Shown: positions 23,193 to 31,480 of the stretch, piece after piece
Layout: every line of letters begins with the position of its first letter
How positions within the stretch are numbered: position 1 is the first letter of the stretch
NCBI GenBank assembly: GCA_964293585.1
Contig: CAXYYS010000015.1
Span: 1-46,859, forward strand
Origin: JAKVKY01 sp964293585
GTDB taxonomy: Bacteria > Bacillota > Negativicutes > Acidaminococcales > Acidaminococcaceae
DNA: 46,859 nucleotides
Direction: 5' to 3'
The notes under the pieces: generated by a model
Database searches by the model: none
Seen by the model: only the letters and a program-made list of their open reading frames with translations
What the model was told of the DNA's origin: nothing
Program-made: the position numbers and the translations under genes

Positions 23193-23790
23193 TATGGAAC
23201 AAGGTTTTGTAAATCCGGCGGGGGGTCACTGCATTCAAAGTGCGGCTGCTACGGTGCCGGCTTGTGCTAAGACTATGCAGGCGGCCCGGGATAAAGGCCT
23301 GGCGGTGGTGATTGTCAAGCGCGCCTACCGTGCTGATGGCAGCGATGTGGAACTAAACCGCTACGCCGGCTGGGTCAAAGGCGGCCGCTCCATGACACCG
23401 GGGAGCACGGGGCCTAACAGTGAGGAAGCACCGGCAGGTTTGGAACCTCAAGGGGAAGACCTGGTTATTTTTAAGCCGCGCTGGAGCGCTTTTTTCCAGA
23501 CGGAGCTGGATTTAATTTTAAGACGCCGGGGTGTGCGTACGGTAATTTTAGCGGGTACTACAACACCCAACTGTATTCGTGCCACCTGTTATGACGCTAT
23601 CGCCCTGGATTATAACGTGGTAATTTTGACGGATTGTACTTCGTCCAACACGGACGAGATTCAACGGGTAAACCTGGAAGATATGCAGCGCGTGGGCGCC
23701 AAACTGATGACGGCTGCCGAATTTTTAAATTTTGATGAGCACACGGTAGCAGATGTGCAGGCTTATATCCGGAAGGAGGAAGGATACTGA
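23155..23790 (+). CDS. Isochorismatase-family cysteine hydrolase
   Basis: A 211-residue hydrolase of the isochorismatase-like fold. The catalytic triad is visible: Asp13 (LLIDMEQGF), Lys107 (VIFKPRWSAF) and Cys140 (TTPNCIRATCYDA), the last in the usual Rossmann-like context with TDCTSS downstream. Members cleave amides such as nicotinamide, ureido or carbamoyl compounds; the substrate cannot be assigned. Start at ATG 23155 with GGAGGA upstream, inside the LysR 3' end. Its stop overlaps the start of the acetyltransferase gene (TGATG), so LysR, hydrolase and acetyltransferase form one unit. Confidence 0.88.
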   Translation: MHNKTQAAYLLIDMEQGFVNPAGGHCIQSAAATVPACAKTMQAARDKGLAVVIVKRAYRADGSDVELNRYAGWVKGGRSMTPGSTGPNSEEAPAGLEPQGEDLVIFKPRWSAFFQTELDLILRRRGVRTVILAGTTTPNCIRATCYDAIALDYNVVILTDCTSSNTDEIQRVNLEDMQRVGAKLMTAAEFLNFDEHTVADVQAYIRKEEGY

Positions 23791-24236
23791 TGGCAGTTGT
23801 ACGAGAGATAAGGGCGGACGAGGTGGACCGATTGCGGCCGTGTCTGCAGGATTTGGCAGCGTATCATAACAAGGTATCGCTGCATTTTAAGGGCGCATAT
23901 CCCCGGGGGACGGATGACGACCGCCTCGTTTGGTTCAAGGAAGATCTGGACGAACATAAATCTTTGATCGGCGTGGTGGAAGAGGCCGGGGAAGTTGCCG
24001 GTTTTTGTAAGTTAAATTTTGCAGGCACGGATGGTGATCTGGATATTTTAATCGTCCTGGGGAAATACCGGGGCCGGGGTTTTGGCAAACTTTTGATGGA
24101 CTGGGCCATTGCCAGTTTCCAGAAACGCAGCGTCAAACTGATGAAGGTCAAAGTGGTGGCGGGAAACCCGGCCATCAAGCTGTACGAAAAATATGGTTTC
24201 CAGTTAAGTTCCATGATCCTGTGGCGGAATTTTTAA
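23790..24236 (+). CDS. GNAT-family N-acetyltransferase
   Basis: A 148-residue single-domain acetyltransferase. The acetyl-CoA motif A is seen as LGKYRGRGFGKLLMDW (about residues 89-105), and a late LYEKYGFQLSS motif B segment is typical of the family. It would transfer acetyl groups from acetyl-CoA to an amine in the cytosol; substrate unknown. The TGATG overlap with the hydrolase suggests translational coupling. Its stop is only 10 bp from the convergent stop of mupG, with no visible terminator between them, so the two transcripts may overlap. Confidence 0.9.
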   Translation: MAVVREIRADEVDRLRPCLQDLAAYHNKVSLHFKGAYPRGTDDDRLVWFKEDLDEHKSLIGVVEEAGEVAGFCKLNFAGTDGDLDILIVLGKYRGRGFGKLLMDWAIASFQKRSVKLMKVKVVAGNPAIKLYEKYGFQLSSMILWRNF

Positions 24237-24246
24237 GAATAATAAA

Positions 24247-25452
24247 TTAGCGAATCCGGAATGTGAATTTTTGTCCCGGCCGGATTTTTTTTAGCAGCGG
24301 CAGCGCCTTAGGCAAAACCTGGGCCACGAGATTAGTACGCGGGTCCGGATCCTGGGCGCTGGTTAAAATTTGCAGCTCGCCCATGTAGCGTAAATATCTT
24401 TTGTTGTCCAGGGTGATGGCGCCCGGAGTTTTAGGTAATATTGTCGAAGTATCCGGTTCCACGACCAGGCCGTGCAAAAGTTCGCGGCTTTCCTGGGTGC
24501 GGATGGCGTCTTGCGCCACATCTAACCGGGAGGTAAAAGTCTGCCGCAAAAATTTTTGCAGCTTGGTGTTCTTCGTCAAAATTTGTACCGGCAGGGAAAT
24601 TATAGCGGGGTCAGATACAGTGTCTCCCCATTTTGGTACGGCACCGGCCGGCGTACGGACAAATTTTGGGGCAGCGGCTAATTCGGCGGCTGTCAATTTT
24701 TTGTCAGCGCCGGCATTTTTTTTGTTCGCCGCCGCTAATTTTTTGGCCACGGCTGTCAGCGCCTGCAGTTCTTCTAAAGCGGGTGCGTCGTCCCCGATAA
24801 AAATACTATCAGCTCCTAATTTTGCCAATGCTGCCGCCGCTTTGGCTACCGGCAGCTCCCGCTGTTTTTCCAGAGTGGGGAGCCCGGCAAACAGGGGACC
24901 GCGCCGACCGGTTTTGCTGGCTACAAAAGCGCCCACGCTTAAACCCTGGTCGTGTAAAAATGCTGTCTGCTGCTGAAAATATTTGCTGCTCAGCCCCGTA
25001 TGTTCCCGGGGATAAAAATTATGCAGGGCGTCCAGGTTGGCGAAATTAGCGCCGGCAGTGCGCAGCTCCTGCAAAAAATCCGGCGTCAGGGTGCTGGCGT
25101 TCAGCTGCACCCGTATTTTTTGGCTGAAGCCTGCCAGTTGGGCCGGAGTGAAACCAAAATCACAGCGGATCGTGGTAATGCCCAGTGCTAAAAGCGCCGC
25201 CGGTGTTAAAGTCTGTAGCCCTAAAATTGCCTGGACAGCAGGGGAAATATCGGCGCATACGTCCAGGTGCAAAGTTTGGGCCGCAGCTAAAAGTTGTTCC
25301 AGCTCCTGCTGGAAACTGGTCGTATCTGTCTCGGGAATCTGTAGCGACGTAAAGACACGGCTGATCCCTAAAGCAGCCGCAGTTTGTAAAAGTTCCAGGT
25401 TTTGGGCGGCGCTGCGGGAGAGGCCGCAGTACACACTGATACCGGTACGCAT
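24247..25452 (-). CDS. mupG: MupG-type 6-phospho-N-acetylmuramidase (DUF871 family)
   Basis: A 401-residue TIM-barrel protein of the MupG/DUF871 family. Recognisable segments are the start MRTGISVYC, FTSLQIPE, DISPAVQAILGL, LHNFYPREHTGLS and GDDAPALEELQAL, and a C-terminal cyclophilin-like domain. Family members hydrolyse MurNAc-6-phosphate-containing disaccharide phosphate (MurNAc-6P-GlcNAc) in the cytosol. The context agrees: it follows a MurNAc-type PTS permease and murQ. An Ala/Lys-rich low-complexity insert (about residues 232-262) sits between the two domains and is unusual. TAGGAG lies 6-7 nt before the ATG. Confidence 0.85.
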   Translation of the reverse strand: MRTGISVYCGLSRSAAQNLELLQTAAALGISRVFTSLQIPETDTTSFQQELEQLLAAAQTLHLDVCADISPAVQAILGLQTLTPAALLALGITTIRCDFGFTPAQLAGFSQKIRVQLNASTLTPDFLQELRTAGANFANLDALHNFYPREHTGLSSKYFQQQTAFLHDQGLSVGAFVASKTGRRGPLFAGLPTLEKQRELPVAKAAAALAKLGADSIFIGDDAPALEELQALTAVAKKLAAANKKNAGADKKLTAAELAAAPKFVRTPAGAVPKWGDTVSDPAIISLPVQILTKNTKLQKFLRQTFTSRLDVAQDAIRTQESRELLHGLVVEPDTSTILPKTPGAITLDNKRYLRYMGELQILTSAQDPDPRTNLVAQVLPKALPLLKKIRPGQKFTFRIR

Positions 25453-25461
25453 CTTTTACTC

Positions 25462-26907
25462 CTATTCCGGGTCATCAAACCCTAACAGCCAGGTGGCGAT
25501 AAAACCTGCCACATATGCTACTAAAAGTCCGGCCAGGTAAACCAGCATCTTGTCGGTACTGGCTACCAGCGGTAAACCGGAGATACCCATGGTGAATGCG
25601 CCCACCACAAAGATGGCTTGGACTACGCCGCCACAGGCGCCGCCGATGCAGGCGCCGAGAAACGGTTTGCCCAGAGGGAAGGTGACGCCGTAGATGAGTG
25701 GCTCGCCCACGCCCATGATACCGATAGGTAAAGCCACGGCCACAGTTTTCTTAAGCGTGGCATTTTTGGTTTTAAAATATACAGCCAGCGCCGCACCCAC
25801 CTGACCACAGCCGGCCATGGCCTGGATGGGCAGGAGAATGTCGATGCCGAAATGATTTAACAGTTCCGCATGAATGGGCGTCATGCCCTGATGGATGCCC
25901 AGCATGACCAGCGGCAGCCAGCAGCCGCCCATGATGAAACCGGTGAGGGCGCCGCCTGTATGAACAGCGGCGGTAGCCGCGTTGCCGATTACCTCGGAGA
26001 GAAAACTGCCTACGGGTTGGCAGATGCCGATGCCCACAAAGGTGGACAACAGCACTACCAGAAACGGTGTCAAAAATAAATCCAGGATTTCCGGCACATG
26101 TTTATGCAGCCATTTTTCCAGCTCGGCGGTAAAGAACGCAATTAACAGTACGGCGATAATGCCGCCCCGTCCAGGAACCAGTTTGTCACCAAACAAGGTG
26201 ATATTGCTCAGGCCGGGATGCGTGATGACCGCGGCCATCACGCCGCCTAAAATAGGGGAGCCGCCGAATTCTTTGGCGGTGTTAAAACCGACGAACAGGT
26301 TCAGACCCCAGAAGATGGCGTTGCCGGCGATGGCTAAAACTTGCAGGAGCGGAATCTGGGCCAGGACCGGATTAAATTTAAAGCAAATACTGAGGACGCT
26401 GGTAATAAGGCCGCAGCCAATAAATGCCGGGATAATGGGTACAAAGATGTTGGCAATCTTTTTTAAAAGCAGCTTGCCGGGAGTGGCGTTGCGTTTACGG
26501 ATAGCGTTATGCAGGTCTTGACCGTCGCCAATCTTGGCGTGTTGTTGCAAATCCGTAAAAGTGGAGGCCGTACCGCCAGGTGTTGCAGGAGTCTGAGCTG
26601 CAGTTTGCACTGCGGTGCCAGCAGGTACTGCCGGCGGGACGGTGGCGCCTGTAGCCTGGCCTGCGGTTACCAGGGTATTGAAAGCAGTAGTGACGTTGGT
26701 CGCCTTACCGGGACCCAGCACAATCTGCCATTCATCGTTGCTCTTATTGATCCCCAGCACGCCGGGGATTTTTTTGAGCGCCTCCGCCGTAAAAGTTTCC
26801 CGGTGCACATGCAGGCGCAGCCGCGTCATACAGTTATGCGCTTCGATAACATTCTCGGCGGGACCCACCACCTCTAAAATTTTTTGGGCCAGTTCCTGGT
26901 TGTTCAT
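25462..26907 (-). CDS. murP: PTS EIIBC permease, probable N-acetylmuramic acid type
   Basis: A 481-residue fused PTS protein. The N-terminal EIIB domain (about 1-85) carries the phospho-cysteine Cys26 in HNCMTRLRLHV. An Ala/Thr/Pro-rich linker (about 86-130) leads to the EIIC membrane domain with about ten segments and the signature GVGEPLIYGVTFPLGKPF. It lacks a EIIA domain, so it needs a glucose-type EIIA encoded elsewhere. Family architecture alone would allow sucrose- or beta-glucoside-like sugars; the murQ and mupG neighbours point to MurNAc or a MurNAc disaccharide. It phosphorylates the sugar during import. Confidence 0.85.
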   Translation of the reverse strand: MNNQELAQKILEVVGPAENVIEAHNCMTRLRLHVHRETFTAEALKKIPGVLGINKSNDEWQIVLGPGKATNVTTAFNTLVTAGQATGATVPPAVPAGTAVQTAAQTPATPGGTASTFTDLQQHAKIGDGQDLHNAIRKRNATPGKLLLKKIANIFVPIIPAFIGCGLITSVLSICFKFNPVLAQIPLLQVLAIAGNAIFWGLNLFVGFNTAKEFGGSPILGGVMAAVITHPGLSNITLFGDKLVPGRGGIIAVLLIAFFTAELEKWLHKHVPEILDLFLTPFLVVLLSTFVGIGICQPVGSFLSEVIGNAATAAVHTGGALTGFIMGGCWLPLVMLGIHQGMTPIHAELLNHFGIDILLPIQAMAGCGQVGAALAVYFKTKNATLKKTVAVALPIGIMGVGEPLIYGVTFPLGKPFLGACIGGACGGVVQAIFVVGAFTMGISGLPLVASTDKMLVYLAGLLVAYVAGFIATWLLGFDDPE

Positions 26908-26937
26908 GAACGCATACGACCTTTCACAATAGAGTAA

Positions 26938-27840
26938 TTACATCAAAGTTAAAGCTTTGCCTAAAAAGCCGCCGGCCACAGCCAGATGCTGGCGCGCCGC
27001 TTCCGGGGAAAGATTCAATGCGGCAATCAGGCAGGCTTCCTTGGCGTTGCCCTGTGCTGCGGTCAGAGACCTTACGGCTTTGTCCCGGTCACATTCAGCT
27101 ACCGCCATGACAATTTGCACAGCCCGTTCCTGTAATTTTTCGTTGGAGCAGTTTAAATCTACCATCAGGTTGCCGTAAACTTTGCCCAGTTTCACCATGG
27201 CGCCGGTGGACAGCATATTCAAGAGCATCTTTTCCGCCGTGCCCGCTTTCATCCGGGTAGAACCGGTGATGACTTCAGGACCTACCAGGGCGCACAAATT
27301 AAAGTCGGCCTGTCTGCTGACGGCAGAATCTGCGCTGCAGCAGATGGCGATGGTAGCGGCGCCGATTTTTTGCCGGGCGTAGGTAAGGGCGCCTACCACA
27401 TAGGGCGTGCGACCGCTGGCCGAGATACCCACTACTACATCACGGTTGGTGGCGCTGCGGGCCGCTAAATCTTTGGCGCCCTGTTCCGCATCGTCTTCCG
27501 CACCTTCTTTGGCCCTGAAGACGGCGCTTTCGCCGCCGGCCAGGATGCCCTGTACTAATTCGGGACTGGTACTAAAAGTAGGCGGACATTCGGCGGCATC
27601 CAAAATTCCCAGCCGGCCGCTGGTGCCGCTGCCTACATAAAAGAGCCGGCCGCCCCGGCGCAGATGGCTGGCAATCATATCTACCGCCGCTGCCACCTGA
27701 GGCAGGATCTTGTGAACCGCGTCGGCTACCTTGTGATCCTCATCGTTCATGATTTGGACCAGTTCCAAGGTGGTGGCGCTATCAATCTTGTTAGTCTTGG
27801 CATTTCTTTGTTCCGTGGCTAGTTTTTGTAAATTAATCAT
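26938..27840 (-). CDS. murQ: N-acetylmuramic acid 6-phosphate etherase
   Basis: The 300-residue SIS-domain etherase removes the D-lactyl ether from MurNAc-6-phosphate, yielding GlcNAc-6-phosphate and D-lactate. Family signatures are plain: FYVGSGTSGRLGILDAAECPPTF, the catalytic-region GAEDDAEQGAKDL, ISASGRTPYVVGAL and TRMKAGTAEKMLLNMLSTGAM (partly shown). Full length. Its ATG overlaps the stop of the preceding LysR gene as ATGA. It precedes the PTS permease by 30 bp in a cell-wall sugar recovery operon. Confidence 0.96.
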   Translation of the reverse strand: MINLQKLATEQRNAKTNKIDSATTLELVQIMNDEDHKVADAVHKILPQVAAAVDMIASHLRRGGRLFYVGSGTSGRLGILDAAECPPTFSTSPELVQGILAGGESAVFRAKEGAEDDAEQGAKDLAARSATNRDVVVGISASGRTPYVVGALTYARQKIGAATIAICCSADSAVSRQADFNLCALVGPEVITGSTRMKAGTAEKMLLNMLSTGAMVKLGKVYGNLMVDLNCSNEKLQERAVQIVMAVAECDRDKAVRSLTAAQGNAKEACLIAALNLSPEAARQHLAVAGGFLGKALTLM

Positions 27841-28745
27841 AAAATCACCCTTTCTGACCAGTTCTTTGTCTTATTATACCGCGCCAGGTGTTCTATCGCA
27901 AAATCCAAAAAACGTTGTACGGCCCGGGAGGCCCGTTTTTTACTTTTTAGGGCCAGGGCAATCTTACGGGAATAGGGCGGGTCGGTTTCCCGGATGGCGA
28001 TGCGGTAGCGGTTGTGCAGCAGCACCAGCTCAGCCAGGATGGCGATGCCCAAACCGTTTTCTACCATGCTCATGATGGTGTAGTCGTCTTCGGTCCGGTA
28101 CTCAACCTCTGGCGTAATTTTATTTTGCCGGAACATTTCCGGTACTTCTTTGTGGTTGCCTTCTTCCTGCAGGATGACGGGTTCCTGACCAAAAATTTTA
28201 AGAGGTACCCGGTCCGCCTTAGCGTAAGGATGGTCCAGGGGGAGCAGGGCCAGCATCCGGTCTTCCAGTAAGGGATAAACTTCCAGATCCTTGGGCGCAG
28301 GCAGCGCTACGAAACCTAAATCCACGCTGCCTTCCTGGATCCAGGTCTCGGTATCTTTGTAGTTACCCTGGTGCAGTTCAAACTTGATGCGGGGGTGAAC
28401 CAACCGGAAATCTTTCAGGAGCGGCGCCAGGATATTACTGGATACGCTGGAAAAACTGCCGATGCGGATGAGGCCGCTTTCGATGCCCAGCAGTTCTGCA
28501 TTTTTCTCGGACAGTTCCTCATAAGCACGGCTCAGCTGTCTCAGGTAGGGAAGCAGCTGTTCGCCATCGCTGGTCAGGGAAACGCCGGCATGACTCCGGT
28601 TGAGCAGCGTCACGTCCAGTTCTTCTTCCAGGGAGGCCACAATCTGGCTGACTGCGGACTGGGAATAGTTACAGTACGCAGCCGCCCGGGACAGGCTGCG
28701 GTATTCGATAATCTTCATGAACACTTCGTATTTGGACTTTTTCAT
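27837..28745 (-). CDS. LysR-family regulator heading the MurNAc operon
   Basis: A 302-residue LysR-type regulator with HTH (MKKSKYEVFMKIIEYRSLS; RAAAYCNYSQSAVSQIVASLE) and an effector-binding domain (ESGLIRIGSFSSVSSNILAP). The ATG at 28745 is preferred over 28760 because GGATGGTGG lies upstream of it; five more residues are possible. Its stop overlaps murQ by 4 bp, so it is the first cistron of the mur operon rather than a divergent neighbour, which is uncommon for LysR proteins. Known MurNAc operons are usually controlled by an RpiR-type MurR, so this is a different regulatory solution. Confidence 0.88.
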   Translation of the reverse strand: MKKSKYEVFMKIIEYRSLSRAAAYCNYSQSAVSQIVASLEEELDVTLLNRSHAGVSLTSDGEQLLPYLRQLSRAYEELSEKNAELLGIESGLIRIGSFSSVSSNILAPLLKDFRLVHPRIKFELHQGNYKDTETWIQEGSVDLGFVALPAPKDLEVYPLLEDRMLALLPLDHPYAKADRVPLKIFGQEPVILQEEGNHKEVPEMFRQNKITPEVEYRTEDDYTIMSMVENGLGIAILAELVLLHNRYRIAIRETDPPYSRKIALALKSKKRASRAVQRFLDFAIEHLARYNKTKNWSERVIL

Positions 28746-28804
28746 CTTGCCACCATCCATAAGAAATTCTAAAGTACAATATTAAATAAATTCACTTTCC
28801 TTAT

Positions 28805-28833
28805 ATTATAAGTTCGGTTATAATAAGAGTCAA
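28805..28833 (-). promoter_or_regulatory. Promoter of the LysR-murQ-murP-mupG operon
   Basis: On the minus strand a -35 TTGACT (28833-28828), a 17-bp spacer and a perfect -10 TATAAT (28810-28805). Transcription would begin near 28798, giving a leader of about 50 nt. Confidence 0.75.
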
Positions 28834-28949
28834 GAAACAAAACAAGTGGTCAGCTCCGTTCGGTTACTTCACCGGTTCAGGTTAACCACTTGCCCCCCAA
28901 TATAAACCCACCTTTGCCGTAAGGAGAAGTCCTTACGGCTCCTTTTTTT
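28831..28949 (+). ncRNA. Candidate small RNA with intrinsic terminator
   Basis: A plus-strand TATAAT (28819-28824) is followed by a folded segment: CAAGTGGT (28843-28850) pairs with ACCACTTG (28885-28892) and encloses a CGGT-N6-ACCG hairpin. A strong terminator ends it: GCCGTAAGGA-GAAG-TCCTTACGGC (28916-28939), then CC and T7. The RNA would be about 115 nt. It has no obvious reading frame and lies antisense to nothing coding. No well-placed -35 is seen. It does not contain the SRP RNA tetraloop region, and I know no matching family. Confidence 0.45.
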
Positions 28950-28993
28950 ATGGGCGCTCCAGGGGCAGCACCCAAAACTGCGGCATCCGTCCC

Positions 28994-29062
28994 CAAAAAA
29001 ATCACCCTGTCCCGCGGGGACCTTACGACAGGAAGTCGTAGCGTTCCAGGTCCGGCACAGGG
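28994..29062 (-). ncRNA. Candidate structured RNA or composite terminator downstream of aspA
   Basis: On the minus strand three nested stems form one long hairpin: CCCTGT/ACAGGG (29062-29057 with 29010-29005), GGACCT/AGGTCC, and TACGAC/GTCGTA around a TTCCT loop. TGATTTTTTT follows. It lies beyond a simpler terminator of aspA (29093-29128) and faces the plus-strand RNA at 28831-28949. It could be a 3'-end-derived small RNA or a backup terminator. Confidence 0.4.
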
Positions 29063-29092
29063 CAGGGAGATTAGCAAAAAGTAAAATATTTG

Positions 29093-29128
29093 AAAAACTG
29101 ACAGGCTGCGCGCCTTGGGCAGGCAGCC
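29093..29128 (-). terminator. Terminator of aspA
   Basis: On the minus strand GGCTGC (29128-29123) pairs with GCAGCC (29109-29104), followed by TGTCAGTTTTTC. It starts 15 bp after the aspA stop codon. Confidence 0.6.
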
Positions 29129-29142
29129 GCGGCGGCGCAGAT

Positions 29143-30531
29143 TTATGCTTCGGCCGCCAGTTTAGATTTAGCAGTCAGTTTTGTCTTGGCAGTCACGGTT
29201 ACCGTGGCTGCTTTTTTTACCAGCATGGCATCCAGGATCTTTTTAGCTTCTACCGGCGTATGCGTCTTTAAAATATGGCTGACAGTATCGTAACCCAGCC
29301 TGCCGGTATAGGCGGTGCCAAAAGCGGCGGAAGCGGTCAGATGTTTCAGGCAGTTGCCTTCGTCCGCGGTCAAGACTTCCACAGCTTTGGTACGGAAGAT
29401 AGCCACAGCCCGGGTCAAAATGTCCAGGCTTTCCAAAAGTCCGTCCGCCATCAGCGGGAAGAAAGCGTTCAGTTCAAATTCGCCGTGGGCGGCGGCCATG
29501 GTCACGGCTACATCGTTAGCCATCACGCGCATAGAGCACTGGACCATCATCTCGGGGATGACAGGGTTAACCTTGCCCGGCATGATGCTGCTGCCTTGCT
29601 GCAGCGGTTGCAGATGAATCTCACCCAGGGCGCCGTCGGGGCCGGCGTTCATCAGGCGCAGGTCGTTGGCCATTTTCATTAAATCTACGGCCAGGGTTTT
29701 TAAGGCGCCGGAAACTTCTACCAGTACATCATTATTCTGGGTAGCGTCAACTAAATCAACAGCCGGACGCAGAGGCAGGCCGGTGACTTGCTGCAAATGG
29801 GCGTACACGCCTTCACGGTATGCGGGCGTAGCCGTGTTGCACATGCCGATAGCAGTACCGCCCAGATTTACGGACAGCAGATCTTCCTGCATGCGGGTCA
29901 GGCGGACGCAGTCGCGGTACAAAGCGTGAGCGTATGCGCCGAACTCCCGGCCCAAAGTCATGGGCACGGCATCTTCCAATTCCGTGCGGCCCAGTTTTTG
30001 GATATGGGCGTAGGCGGTGGCTTTTTCTTTCAGTGCCGTTTGTAAATCCGTACAGCCCCGGATTAATTCCTGCAGCATCTTAATGAGCGTGATATGCAGG
30101 GCGGTAGGTACGGAATCATTAGTGGACTGGCCCCGGTTCACGTCGTCCACCGGATGGATGACGGCGTAACTGCCGGCAGGCTGTCCTAAAAAGTTCAGGG
30201 CCACGTTGGCTACGACTTCATCCACATTGAGGTTAGTCGAGGTGCCAGCGCCGCCCTGTAAGGTTTCGGTAGGGAAAGCTGCATCATAGGAACCGGTTAG
30301 AATCTCATCGCAAGCTTGGGCGATGGTGGCGTAAATACCTTTTTCCCGTACGCCCAGGTCTTCGTAGGTTAAGGCAGCGGCCTTTTTTACCAGGACCAGG
30401 TCGTGAATCAGCCGCAGGCTGACACGTTTGTGCTGAAGGGGAAAGTTTTCTACGGCCCGCTGAGTATTGATGCCGTACATTACTGTGTCGCTTAATTTTA
30501 CAGTGCCTAAGTTATCTTGTTCCATTCTCAT
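29143..30531 (-). CDS. aspA: Aspartate ammonia-lyase
   Basis: A 462-residue member of the aspartase/fumarase superfamily. Seen motifs are TETLQGGAGTSTNLNVDEV, HPVDDVNRGQSTNDSVPT (active-site region), and the catalytic loop GSSIMPGKVNPVIPE; the VIPE ending favours aspartase over class II fumarase (usually NPTQ). It deaminates L-aspartate to fumarate and ammonia, feeding fumarate reduction to succinate. The ATG at 30531 lies 12 nt after AGGAGG; upstream ATGs overlap that site. The last 25 residues form a Lys/Ala/Thr-rich tail (VTVTAKTKLTAKSKLAAEA) absent from typical aspartases. A terminator hairpin sits in its leader (30632-30660). Confidence 0.88.
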   Translation of the reverse strand: MRMEQDNLGTVKLSDTVMYGINTQRAVENFPLQHKRVSLRLIHDLVLVKKAAALTYEDLGVREKGIYATIAQACDEILTGSYDAAFPTETLQGGAGTSTNLNVDEVVANVALNFLGQPAGSYAVIHPVDDVNRGQSTNDSVPTALHITLIKMLQELIRGCTDLQTALKEKATAYAHIQKLGRTELEDAVPMTLGREFGAYAHALYRDCVRLTRMQEDLLSVNLGGTAIGMCNTATPAYREGVYAHLQQVTGLPLRPAVDLVDATQNNDVLVEVSGALKTLAVDLMKMANDLRLMNAGPDGALGEIHLQPLQQGSSIMPGKVNPVIPEMMVQCSMRVMANDVAVTMAAAHGEFELNAFFPLMADGLLESLDILTRAVAIFRTKAVEVLTADEGNCLKHLTASAAFGTAYTGRLGYDTVSHILKTHTPVEAKKILDAMLVKKAATVTVTAKTKLTAKSKLAAEA

Positions 30532-30623
30532 AATTAATTTTTTCCTCCTCATCACTTAAAAAACATTACAGGTTAGAAAATTAATTTACCTCGTCCTGGC
30601 CGGGGACGGGAAAATTGTCCGGG

Positions 30624-30660
30624 AAAATAAAAAAGGCGAAAGCACAATGCTTTCGCCTTT
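30624..30660 (-). terminator. Terminator in the aspA leader (possible attenuator)
   Basis: On the minus strand AAAGGCGAAAGC pairs perfectly with GCTTTCGCCTTT around a 5-nt loop and is followed by TTTTTTATTTT. It lies about 100 bp upstream of aspA and roughly 10 nt after the predicted start of transcription, so it would stop transcripts before the gene unless it is bypassed. Confidence 0.65.
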
Positions 30661-30676
30661 GAAATCTACAAGACCG

Positions 30677-30704
30677 ATTATACTCCAAATAAAAATTTTG
30701 TAAA
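30677..30704 (-). promoter_or_regulatory. Candidate promoter of the aspA leader
   Basis: Minus-strand -35 TTTACA (30704-30699), 16-bp spacer and perfect -10 TATAAT (30682-30677). The transcript would run at once into the hairpin at 30632-30660. No better promoter is visible between that hairpin and aspA. Confidence 0.5.
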
Positions 30705-30935
30705 GGGGTTTTGTATACAAAAAACAAAAAATATTTTGGCAAAACGTCCCGGCAGGGCGAAAATCGGCCCGCAGCCGCTGCTAAATTTTTTTATACTGAG
30801 GCTGCCCTCAGTACGGATTTGGGCGAAAAGGAATATAGTAAAAGTGAAGGAAAGTCTAAAAGGCTGGCAGGACTTTGGCTGCTAAAGTTGCTGACAGCCA
30901 CGACCCAAATTGGGAACAGCAAAGGGGGAAGGAAG

Positions 30936-31454
30936 ATGAAAATTTCCAAGAGGCTGGCCGTGCTGGCCTGCGCGTTAACCCTGCTGACCCTGGCGGCGCA
31001 GCCGGTGGCTCAGGCAGGTTTTAATATCGGCGGGATCATGAACAAGATTCCCGGCGTCTCCGCGGAAAAAGGTAATGGCGGTAAACGTTACGAGGCTGCC
31101 ACGTACAAGGAACCCCAGATGGTGAAAAAGGACAGCATGGGTTACAGCGCCAGTGGTCCCGGCAGGCTTTTCGGCCATGTCTATTATGAAGATGGTAAAC
31201 CGGGGGCCAACGTCAAACTGCTGCTGACCTCGGAAAATGTGGATATTGATGGCAATATCTGCCGGAACGACGCTTATTATGTGACGACCACGAACGGTAA
31301 CGGTGATTTCAGCATCACGGTGAAGACAGGTCTGTACGGCATCGTCGCCTGGAGCGGCACCTGGATTGGCACGGTCAACCATTATTCCGCGGATGATACA
31401 CCGGCGGACTGCAAGCTTACGGATCGGAAGAAAGAGATTGTCTTTGAACATTAA
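30936..31454 (+). CDS. Secreted protein with GFNIGG N-terminal motif (copy 1)
   Basis: A 172-residue exported protein. Residues 1-26 are a signal peptide ending at AQA; the mature protein begins with GFNIGGIMNKIPGVSAEKG. The rest resembles a carboxypeptidase-regulatory/transthyretin-like beta fold (GHVYYEDGKPGANVKLLL; NGNGDFSITVKTGLYGIVAWSG). The start at 30936 follows GGGGGAAGGA; a longer frame from 30711 gives no sensible protein before the signal peptide. It is followed 26 bp later by a paralog. No function is known to me; the periplasm or the cell envelope is the likely location. Confidence 0.8.
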   Translation: MKISKRLAVLACALTLLTLAAQPVAQAGFNIGGIMNKIPGVSAEKGNGGKRYEAATYKEPQMVKKDSMGYSASGPGRLFGHVYYEDGKPGANVKLLLTSENVDIDGNICRNDAYYVTTTNGNGDFSITVKTGLYGIVAWSGTWIGTVNHYSADDTPADCKLTDRKKEIVFEH

Positions 31455-31480
31455 CTGCGAACAAGTGAGAGGAGTGAAAG

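Noticed and set aside
22347..23238. Minus-strand frames opposite the LysR gene at 22275
   Set aside because: Shadows of a clear coding gene in high G+C DNA; no motifs and no start sites.
28831..28949. Small SRP (4.5S) RNA
   Set aside because: The size fits, but the invariant apical region with the GGAA tetraloop and asymmetric internal loop is absent.
28877..29077. Minus-strand frame of 66 codons between LysR and aspA
   Set aside because: It lies across two terminator hairpins, has no supportive start site and no protein-like pattern.
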